From positions 1 through 5,236 of the forward strand of contig JANOIR010000608.1 of assembly GCA_031407765.1 (NCBI GenBank): a stretch of 5,236 nt of DNA, written 5' to 3'. The position numbers and the translations under genes are program-made. Origin of the DNA: JBDSLU01 sp031407765 (lineage in GTDB: Bacteria; Acidobacteriota; Vicinamibacteria; Vicinamibacterales; Vicinamibacteraceae). The notes under the pieces were generated by a model, which was not told the DNA's origin, did not search any database, and worked only from the letters and a program-made list of their open reading frames with translations. Each line of letters begins with the position of its first letter. Position 1 is the first letter of the stretch. This document shows positions 1 through 4,897 of the stretch, one piece after another.

Positions 1-134
1 CGATCGGCTTCCAGCACAAGGCGTCGGCCCAGATCTCCTGGGGCGTCGAGTACCGGCGCATGGAGACGACCTACCTGATCGTCGGCGGCAAGGACGTCAG
101 CCACGTCAACGTCGGCTTCACGTTCACGTTCTGA
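1..134 (+). CDS. Outer-membrane beta-barrel protein, C-terminal end (partial)
   Basis: This is the 3' end of a gene whose start lies left of the window. The open frame begins at base 3, gives 43 residues and stops at TGA 132-134. The tail alternates hydrophobic and polar residues (HVNVGFTFTF) and ends in phenylalanine, the usual terminal signal of an outer-membrane barrel strand recognised by the BAM machinery. The preceding stretch (ASAQISWGVEYRR) has the same alternating pattern and fits the previous strand, with METTYLIVGGKD as turn and strand start. Third codon positions are almost all G or C, supporting real coding. The barrel family cannot be named from this fragment. The gene converges on the minus-strand gene ending at 177 and is followed by a terminator hairpin. 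A decayed copy of its last 30 codons lies at 1889-1978. The barrel assignment is inferred from strand pattern and terminal Phe. Confidence 0.72.
   Translation, partial: IGFQHKASAQISWGVEYRRMETTYLIVGGKDVSHVNVGFTFTF
45..134 (+). repeat. Direct repeat, left copy (barrel 3' end)
   Basis: The last 90 bases of the barrel gene recur in direct orientation at 1889-1978 with about 87% identity and no gaps. Identity is highest in the 3' 77 bases (69 of 77). The repeats bracket 1754 bases holding the 78-aa gene and the transporter. They are diverged coding sequence, not the exact short repeats of an insertion sequence. Confidence 0.8.
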
Positions 135-164
135 GTCTATCGGCGGCGCATTTCTGGAAGGACG

Positions 165-200
165 AGAGGCCGGGCGCTACCTGCTGTCCGGCCTTTTCTT
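165..200 (+). terminator. Rho-independent terminator of the beta-barrel gene
   Basis: AGGCCGG (167-173) pairs perfectly with CCGGCCT (188-194), and the stem extends to 165/196 with A-T and G-T pairs. The loop is 14 nt. The plus strand continues TTTTCTTGTTC, a T-rich tail suited to stopping plus-strand transcription about 30 nt after the barrel stop codon. The minus-strand continuation (CTCGTCC) lacks a T run, so it looks one-directional. The hairpin overlaps the last codons of the convergent 78-aa gene. Confidence 0.7.
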
Positions 201-413
201 GTTCTTCCACTGCGGGCGTGGTGTCCTGAACGCGAGGATCAGGGTACCGAGCCCGATGATGATTGCCACCGGCGGGAAGACCCACTGGCCCTTGTAGTTG
301 CGATACGCCGGTCGCCCGACCGAGAGGGCCGATACGCCCGTGACAACCAGGACGACGCCGAGCCAGGCGCCGACGAGCCGCTTCGCGCCTTTCTGTCGGA
401 AGAATCGGAGCAT
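177..413 (-). CDS. Small two-helix membrane protein (78 aa), unknown function
   Basis: I do not recognise a family. The 78-residue product has a basic N-terminus (RFFRQKGAKR), a hydrophobic helix at about residues 13-31 (VGAWLGVVLVVTGVSALSV), a short polar loop with GRPAYRNYKGQW, a second helix at about 45-62 (VFPPVAIIIGLGTLILAF) and a very basic tail (RPQWKNKKRPDSR). The positive-inside rule puts both ends in the cytoplasm. I chose ATG 413-411: a longer frame from 554 overlaps the transporter's end and its extra residues look like non-coding arginine/serine-rich shadow. A weak GGAG (426-429) lies 12 nt upstream. A GTG at 431-429, six codons earlier, is an alternative start. It lies 61 nt after the transporter stop and may be cotranscribed with it. 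Its stop codon sits in the loop of the opposing terminator. Confidence 0.6.
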   Translation of the reverse strand: MLRFFRQKGAKRLVGAWLGVVLVVTGVSALSVGRPAYRNYKGQWVFPPVAIIIGLGTLILAFRTPRPQWKNKKRPDSR

Positions 414-474
414 CAGGATTAGCGGCTCCACCTTGTCATTGGCGATCCTGCCTGCATCGCGTGGGCTGGGCGAG

Positions 475-1836
475 CTACGCCGGTTGCAGCAGTCGGCCGA
501 GGCGGCGCCCGATGAGCGCGACCAGAAGGCCTCCGGCCGCCGAGATGGCGGCATGCATCGCCCAGAACTGGGCCGGGCTCATCTTCTCGTAGAAACCGCC
601 GATCCACCCGACCAGGGTGTTGGCGACGAACAGGCTCATGAAGGCCAGCCCCATCAGGGTGGCGTTCACCTTGGCCGGCGCCGTGCGCGAGACGAGCGCG
701 AGGAGCGTGGGCCAGTAGTACAGAAAGCAGATGCCCAGACCCGCACAGTAGAGGATCGGCCAGAGCGGGTGGATCGGCGCACCGCCCGACGTCAGGATGG
801 CCGCCACCAGGATCAGATTGCTGGCCGCCGCGACCCAGGATCCCGTGCCGATCTTGGCGAGCTCGTCCGGCTCGCGCCCCCGCAGAGCCTGGCGACGCCA
901 TATCCAGAACAGCAGCGGCACGAACACGATGCTCGACACCGCATTCACCGCTTGGTACCACGGCACCGGGATCCGGAAGCCGCCGACCTCGAGGGCGACG
1001 TGCTGCTGAATCCAGATGGGACTGACGTTGAAGACCTGCGAATAGGCGACCGTCTGGAAGATCGTGATGATGATGACGGCGACGAGCGCGTAGACGGTCC
1101 GCCGCTCGGCTGCGGTGAGTCGAGCACCTTCGACCGTACTCCGCTCCACCCGCGCCGGCAGGTACCGGTATCCGTAGAGGTACGTCGCCAGGCCAACGAG
1201 CATGAAGATCGCGGCCACGCCAAAGCCATAGTGCCAGCCATAGACTTGCGCGAGCAGGCCGCACACCACGGGGCCGGCGACCGCTCCGATATTGATGGCC
1301 GTGCTGAAGATGATGAACCCGCGCGTGCGCCGGGTCTCGTCCTCGCGGGGATAGACGGCGCCAACTTGCGCTGAAATATTGCCCTTCAGGAAGCCCGAGC
1401 CGACCACGAGCGCGAGCAAGGCGAGCAGGAATGACCGGTCGAACGTCATGAAGATGTGACCGGCACTCATGCACAAGGCGCCGATCACCACGCCGTTGCG
1501 CTGTCCGATCCAGCGATCGGCAATGATGCCGCCGAGCAGCGGCGTGAAGTAGACGAACCCGGAGTAGAGACCGAAAATCTGCGAGGCGAGCGCCTGCGTC
1601 GACAGCGGGCCGACCACCGATTCGATCGCGGCGCGGAACGCAACGAATCCGGCGATGTGCTCCACATGCCCTGGCAGGAGCAGCTGGTTCACCATGTACA
1701 GCGCGAGCAGCGCCGTCATGCCGTAGTAGGAGAAGCGCTCCCAGGCTTCGGTGAAGGCGAGATAGAACAGGCCTCTCGGATGGCCCATGAAGGCCGTATC
1801 CTCGGAGCGCGCGGCCGCGGCTTCAGTTGTAGTCAT
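475..1836 (-). CDS. POT/PTR-family MFS transporter (peptide transporter-like), divergent
   Basis: This is a 453-residue inner-membrane secondary transporter of the proton-dependent oligopeptide transporter family. The family signature ExxERFxYYG is intact (E30, E33, R34, F35, Y37, Y38, G39), preceded by the typical GHPRGL. Other matches are MFS motif A around residues 102-114 (GGIIADRWIGQRN), a KGNIS motif at 151-155 where the family usually has KPN-S, a second POT signature at 177-187 (FSTAINIGAVA), and a TM7-TM8 stretch IPVPWYQAVNAV like the family's W-F/Y-Q-x-N. The length is a little below typical bacterial POTs. By eye alignment the acidic residues expected in TM7 (FEQ) and TM10 (GE before the SP turn) are S266 and F371, so ordinary peptide-proton coupling is uncertain and the substrate may differ. 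The ATG at 1836 has no clear ribosome site. ATG 1788 (M17) has GAGGA at 1799-1803, 10 nt away, and would give 437 aa starting MGHPRGL. It stands alone or with the 78-aa gene downstream. Confidence 0.9.
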   Translation of the reverse strand: MTTTEAAAARSEDTAFMGHPRGLFYLAFTEAWERFSYYGMTALLALYMVNQLLLPGHVEHIAGFVAFRAAIESVVGPLSTQALASQIFGLYSGFVYFTPLLGGIIADRWIGQRNGVVIGALCMSAGHIFMTFDRSFLLALLALVVGSGFLKGNISAQVGAVYPREDETRRTRGFIIFSTAINIGAVAGPVVCGLLAQVYGWHYGFGVAAIFMLVGLATYLYGYRYLPARVERSTVEGARLTAAERRTVYALVAVIIITIFQTVAYSQVFNVSPIWIQQHVALEVGGFRIPVPWYQAVNAVSSIVFVPLLFWIWRRQALRGREPDELAKIGTGSWVAAASNLILVAAILTSGGAPIHPLWPILYCAGLGICFLYYWPTLLALVSRTAPAKVNATLMGLAFMSLFVANTLVGWIGGFYEKMSPAQFWAMHAAISAAGGLLVALIGRRLGRLLQPA

Positions 1837-1879
1837 TGGTCACGTGCGGTCGACGGCGCACCCGCACATCATCCACTAA

Positions 1880-1978
1880 ACGGGCATCGTCGCGTCGCGG
1901 TGCATGGAGACGACCTACGTGATCGCCGACGACAAGGACGTCAGCCACGTCAACGTCGGCTTCAGGCTCACGTTCTAG
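1880..1978 (+). pseudogene. Decayed copy of the beta-barrel gene's C-terminal end
   Basis: Bases 1889-1978 align without gaps to 45-134, with 78 of 90 bases identical by my count, including a 31-base perfect run. The frame reads METTYVIADDKDVSHVNVG then FRLTF and ends at TAG 1976-1978, against METTYLIVGGKD...FTFTF in the intact copy. In-frame TAA at 1877-1879 closes the frame just upstream, and beyond it (toward the transporter start at 1836) homology is lost. There is therefore room for only about 32 codons and no start region. The ten sense substitutions in nine codons all change the amino acid, as expected without purifying selection. It lies in the same orientation as the intact copy, in the gap between the transporter start and the 72-aa gene end. 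Homology is seen directly. Origin by duplication or recombination is inferred. Confidence 0.8.
1889..1978 (+). repeat. Direct repeat, right copy (barrel 3' end)
   Basis: This is the partner of the repeat at 45-134. Homology stops at the TAG stop codon on the right; the next bases differ from those after the left copy (hairpin plus T tail there, GC-rich palindrome here). The left limit is blurred: similarity fades around 1889 with a possible 3-base indel beyond it. Confidence 0.8.
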
Positions 1979-1982
1979 AGCG

Positions 1983-2201
1983 TCATGGCGCGAGCGGGAG
2001 ACCGCCCGGTCTCCGGCCGCGCCGCAGCCGACGGCGGACTGCATCGACGGCGGTTCCAATCAGCCACCATTGCGCCGAGGCGGTGACGGCGAAGACGGCG
2101 GCCAGAACCCACGACCATGCGCAGGCGGAGAGGCGCCGGGCCAGGCCAATCTCTCCAAGGAGGAATCCGCCGCGACGGCGCGTGAGCCAGCCGATGTCCA
2201 T
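1983..2201 (-). CDS. Small single-pass membrane protein (72 aa), unknown function
   Basis: I do not recognise a family. ATG 2201-2199 is chosen because AGGA at 2209-2212 sits 7 nt upstream, an optimal Shine-Dalgarno spacing. A start 18 codons earlier (2255) has no such site. The 72 residues begin MDIGWLTRRRGGF, have an amphipathic stretch, then one hydrophobic helix at about 28-50 (AWSWVLAAVFAVTASAQWWLIG), and end in an arginine cluster (RRRLRRGRR, 56-64) and a proline-rich tail. Third codon positions are mostly G/C, in line with neighbouring genes. Overlapping frames on both strands here are less protein-like. It ends 4 bases from the barrel remnant and is convergent with it. The basic C-terminus suggests that end is cytoplasmic. 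A real gene is likely but could be a fragment of a larger membrane protein. Confidence 0.5.
   Translation of the reverse strand: MDIGWLTRRRGGFLLGEIGLARRLSACAWSWVLAAVFAVTASAQWWLIGTAVDAVRRRLRRGRRPGGLPLAP
1997..2014. repeat. Perfect 7-bp inverted repeat (hairpin)
   Basis: GGAGACC (1997-2003) and GGTCTCC (2008-2014) are separated by GCCC. Neither strand continues with a T run, so it is not a standard intrinsic terminator. It lies inside the last codons of the 72-aa gene and 19 nt past the barrel remnant's stop. Confidence 0.45.
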
Positions 2202-2208
2202 CCGCACA

Positions 2209-2212
2209 TCCT
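2209..2212 (-). promoter_or_regulatory. Ribosome binding site of the 72-aa gene
   Basis: AGGA on the minus strand lies 7 nt before ATG 2201. It decides this start over the upstream ATG at 2255. Confidence 0.5.
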
Positions 2213-2285
2213 GCGCAGGGGTTGCCGTCGACACTCGTCTGGACGTGTCTGACACCGCCCGATTCCACAGGTTCCCGGCCGGAGG

Positions 2286-2493
2286 TCAGGATGCGCTCAC
2301 TGCCGGGTCACTGTCGCGGCTGATGTCGCGCACGTGAACGCCGATGCGCCAGTAGACGAAGGCGCTCGCGATCGAGAACGACAATTCTGGTCGGGTTGTA
2401 GAGCGGATGGCGGGCGTCGAGGAAAGGGTTGCTCGACTTCAGCAGCCGCCCGCGTTGATTCGCATCACCCTTCGCGCCGAGGTAGCGCCGATC
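2286..2493 (-). pseudogene. Frameshifted coding remnant of an unidentified protein
   Basis: After the 328-aa gene stops, coding-like sequence continues in other frames. One frame, open from 2493 after TGA 2496-2494, reads RRYLGAKGDANQRG, then LLKSSNPFLDARHPLYNP. Around 2381-2394 the reading must shift by one base, after which another frame gives RPELSFSIASAFVYWRIG then VHVRDISRDSDPAVSAS and stops at TGA 2288-2286. The second part has about 25 of 29 codons ending in G/C and contains a short hydrophobic stretch (SIASAFVYW). Neither frame has an ATG or GTG start upstream. This is best read as the 3' end of a broken gene, or a sequencing error in the 3' end of a real one. The family is not recognised. 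The first part overlaps the last 18 codons of the 328-aa gene in another frame, so a frameshift extending that gene is an alternative. Confidence 0.4.
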
Positions 2494-3425
2494 TCATCGA
2501 GCGCGAAGTCGGTGGACTCGCCGGCCGGGAGCTCCATTATCCACACGTCGTGCTCTCCCGAGCGGATGATGCCGAGCGGAATCTGGTCGGACACGTTGGT
2601 GAGCGGGTCCTCGCTCGGTGGCTCCTCGTCCAATCCGAGGTGGGCCTCGACGCCGATCGACACGGCGCCGCCGGACGTGTCGAGACGCAGCCAACCGCGC
2701 ACCGTCATCCGCTCAGTGGCCGTTGGCGTCGTACGCTTGCTGGCCTCGAAGTACAGCACCGTTCCTCCCGCGCGCCTCGCCCGGTACACCCAGTCGATCG
2801 TCGGCGAAATCGCCTCCAGCTGCCGTGGTGTCACCTTGGCTGCGGGCCTGCCGTCGCTGTCCCGGAAGCGGTCGAGGGCTCCGCGCTGGTGCGCCGCGAA
2901 CAGCGATTGCACGAGCGGTTGGAGCCGTCGCATCAGCAAAGGGTCGGTGGACCGGGGTCCTGGGGCGGTCCGGCGCGTGACCAGGTGGACCGTACCGACG
3001 GCTGCGCCATCGGTCGTGGCGAGGCCTGGGTGCACGACGTCGAACGCGCCGTCGCGCGGCTCCTGCGGGTTCCGAATGGTGAGCTTCGGCGAGACCACGC
3101 AGCCGCCGCTGCGCGCGGTCCCGGCGATTTGCAGCGGCACGGTGCCGCCGCCGGTGAACCAGAGGGTCCAGTCGAGCGGCACCGGTCGGCCGAGCCACGC
3201 CGCCGGGACGTCGGCAAGGGCGGGCACTGGCCTTGAGTCCTCCTCGGGCTCGGGCCAGGTGTTCAACCACCGGCCCCCTTCAAATCGGGCGAGCGGCAGG
3301 AGCGTTTCGCCTTCGCTGACGGCGACGACGAACGCCGCTGGTGCTGCGGGCGCCTGTGCCCCCGCCGGTCGGACTGCGATCATCCCTCCGAGGAGAGCGA
3401 CCGTCGTCCGGAGCGGGTGCATCAT
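2439..3425 (-). CDS. Exported protein of unknown function (328 aa)
   Basis: The start is ATG 3425 (or the adjacent ATG 3422), because a Sec signal peptide begins there: MMHPLRTT, hydrophobic core VALLGGMIAV, and likely cleavage after AGA (residues 21-23) before QAPAAPAAF. The frame is open further upstream, but that part only shadows the propeller gene. The mature part looks like mostly beta-structure: VVAVSEGETLLPLARFEGGRW (32-53), a proline/acidic stretch (57-68), DWTLWFTGGGTVPLQIAG (85-102), a central helical patch (LLMRRLQPLVQSLFAAHQRG, 163-182), then WLRLDTSGGAVSIGVEAHLG (245-264) and DVWIMELPAG (293-302). Cysteines are only C109 and the final C328, so no lipobox or disulfide framework is evident. 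I know of no family to assign. It follows the propeller gene by 14 nt without a strong Shine-Dalgarno, so coupled translation is likely. Its C-terminus could be altered by the frameshift region downstream. Confidence 0.75.
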   Translation of the reverse strand: MMHPLRTTVALLGGMIAVRPAGAQAPAAPAAFVVAVSEGETLLPLARFEGGRWLNTWPEPEEDSRPVPALADVPAAWLGRPVPLDWTLWFTGGGTVPLQIAGTARSGGCVVSPKLTIRNPQEPRDGAFDVVHPGLATTDGAAVGTVHLVTRRTAPGPRSTDPLLMRRLQPLVQSLFAAHQRGALDRFRDSDGRPAAKVTPRQLEAISPTIDWVYRARRAGGTVLYFEASKRTTPTATERMTVRGWLRLDTSGGAVSIGVEAHLGLDEEPPSEDPLTNVSDQIPLGIIRSGEHDVWIMELPAGESTDFALDEIGATSARRVMRINAGGC

Positions 3426-3439
3426 CGCCAGGTGTGCGA

Positions 3440-4894
3440 CTACTTGCCGCCGAGCGCGAACAGCTGGTTGCGGCTGGTGATGAACAGCGTGCCGTTGACC
3501 GCGATGGGCGTCGAGTAGACCGACGAGCCCATGTTCATCTCGCCGAGCACCTTCAGCGTCTTGCCCGGCTGCAGGATGGCGATGTCGCCGTCCTCGTCGC
3601 CCAGGTAGACCTTGCCGTCGGCGACCATCGGCGAGCCCCAGATCGCGGCGAACATGTCGTGCGTCCAGAGTGCCTGGCCGGTCTTCTGATCCAGGCAATG
3701 CAGGAAGCCCGAGAAGTCCGGCCAGTAGATCAGGCCGTCGTGGATCGCCGGCGTCGACACCGAGCGGCGGATCTTGTCGTAGTGCCACAGGCGGCCGGTG
3801 GTGGTGATGTCGCCGCGCTTGGTCGCATCGATGGCGTAGGCGTGGCCGACGCCCTCGCCGTGCTCCGGATCCTGGCCGTTCGAGATGTAGACCACGTCGC
3901 CGACGATGACCGGCGTGCTGATCACTTCATTGCGGGTCTTCGGCCATACCGAATCCTTCGGGTTGGTGTCGAACTCCCACAGCTTCTTGCCCGTGGTGGC
4001 CTCGTAGCCGCGGATCCAGCCGTCACCCTGGGCGTTGACGACCTGCACCGCGCCACCGATCGTGCCAACCGAGGGCGACGACCACTGGCCGTGCAGGATC
4101 TTGTCGAACACCGAGTTGTCTTCCCAGGCCAGCTTGCCGGTGGTTTTGTCGATCGCGATGATGGCCGGTGCCTTGGGCGACGGGATGTTGACGTGGCTTT
4201 CGTCCTGCCCGTTCGACGTCATCACGTAGATCAGGTTGCCGTGCACGACCGGCGATGAGTTCGACAGGTTGTGCGGGAAGGCGCCGACTTCCTCCATCAT
4301 GTCGAACTTCCAGACGACGTCGGCGTCGTTCGGCGTCTTGAACTTCTCGTCGGTCACCGGGCCGTCGTTCTCCGCGTTGTCGCGGAAGCCCTCGGTGTCG
4401 AGGCACATCACCTCGCCGCGGTTGCTGACGTAGTAGATCTTGTCGCCCTCGACGAGCGGCGAGCTGGCGATGCCCTGGAACGGCCAGTCGTTGACGCGGC
4501 CGGCGGCGACCTTCTCGTGGGTGATCTGCCACAGGAACTCGCCGGTGTCCTGCTTGAAGGTCATCAGCACGCCGCGATCGCCGACCTGCTGCTTGTCGCG
4601 CAGCAGCTCGTTGTTGGTGCCGACGAAGACCTTGCCGCCGGCGACGGTGGCGTTGCCGTAGGTCTGCGAGCCGAGGTCCGAGACCCACTTCACGTTGGTC
4701 TTGGCCTTGACGTCCCACTTGTCGGGGAGGCCCGTGGCTGCCGACACCATGTTGCGGGACGGCGTGCCGCCCCACATCGGCCAGTCAGTAGCGCCGGCCA
4801 TCGGCGTGCCGTCGCCGCGGACGCCGGCGGTGGAGGCCGCGAGGATGACGCCGCCCGCGAGGGCGAGTCCAGCTGCTGCGCGAATCGAAGCCAT
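3440..4894 (-). CDS. Exported PQQ-like beta-propeller repeat protein
   Basis: This 484-residue periplasmic or secreted protein is of the PQQ-binding-like (BamB/quinoprotein-fold) propeller superfamily. It has a signal peptide with hydrophobic core GLALAGGVILAAST (9-22) and likely cleavage near residue 27. The mature start carries DWPMWGGTPSRN (37-48), typical of secreted propellers of this type. Blade motifs recur: outer strands SSPLVEGDKIYYVS (144-157), SSPVVHGNLIYVMTS (213-227), STPVIVGDVVYISNG (326-340), STPAIHDGLIYW (380-391), GSPMVADGKVYLG (420-432) and STPIAVNGTLFIT (461-473), with TG-x(3)-W docking motifs at 117-122, 252-257, 301-306 and 405-410. That fits seven or eight blades. The vicinal disulfide of true PQQ dehydrogenases is absent (only C164 and C400), so catalysis is not supported. 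A binding or scaffold role is possible, and the substrate is unknown. ATG 4894 lies 3 nt after the upstream stop with AAAGGTG 9 nt before it. Codon bias is very strong. Confidence 0.92.
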   Translation of the reverse strand: MASIRAAAGLALAGGVILAASTAGVRGDGTPMAGATDWPMWGGTPSRNMVSAATGLPDKWDVKAKTNVKWVSDLGSQTYGNATVAGGKVFVGTNNELLRDKQQVGDRGVLMTFKQDTGEFLWQITHEKVAAGRVNDWPFQGIASSPLVEGDKIYYVSNRGEVMCLDTEGFRDNAENDGPVTDEKFKTPNDADVVWKFDMMEEVGAFPHNLSNSSPVVHGNLIYVMTSNGQDESHVNIPSPKAPAIIAIDKTTGKLAWEDNSVFDKILHGQWSSPSVGTIGGAVQVVNAQGDGWIRGYEATTGKKLWEFDTNPKDSVWPKTRNEVISTPVIVGDVVYISNGQDPEHGEGVGHAYAIDATKRGDITTTGRLWHYDKIRRSVSTPAIHDGLIYWPDFSGFLHCLDQKTGQALWTHDMFAAIWGSPMVADGKVYLGDEDGDIAILQPGKTLKVLGEMNMGSSVYSTPIAVNGTLFITSRNQLFALGGK

Positions 4895-4897
4895 CGG

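Noticed and set aside
298..1374. Long plus-strand open frame (358 codons)
   Set aside because: It is antisense to the POT transporter, Arg/Asp/His-rich and without domain character. It is a typical high-GC shadow frame.
1837..1888. Promoter for the transporter
   Set aside because: No convincing -35/-10 pair or operator could be picked out upstream of the start.
45..1978. Composite transposon or insertion sequence
   Set aside because: The repeats are diverged coding sequence. There is no transposase, terminal inverted repeat or target duplication between or next to them.
1997..2014. Intrinsic terminator at the perfect hairpin
   Set aside because: The stem is good, but neither strand follows it with a T run.
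2334..3480. Plus-strand frames over the 328-aa gene
   Set aside because: The minus-strand frame has a signal peptide, balanced composition and operon spacing. The plus frames have none of these.
3426..3788. N-terminal extension of the 328-aa gene into the propeller gene
   Set aside because: The extension is Arg/Gly/Pro-rich shadow of the propeller's 3' end. The signal peptide at ATG 3425 marks the real start.
3440..4894. PQQ-dependent alcohol dehydrogenase
   Set aside because: There is no adjacent-cysteine disulfide, no haem-binding CxxCH and the length is shorter than that family. Only the propeller fold is supported.
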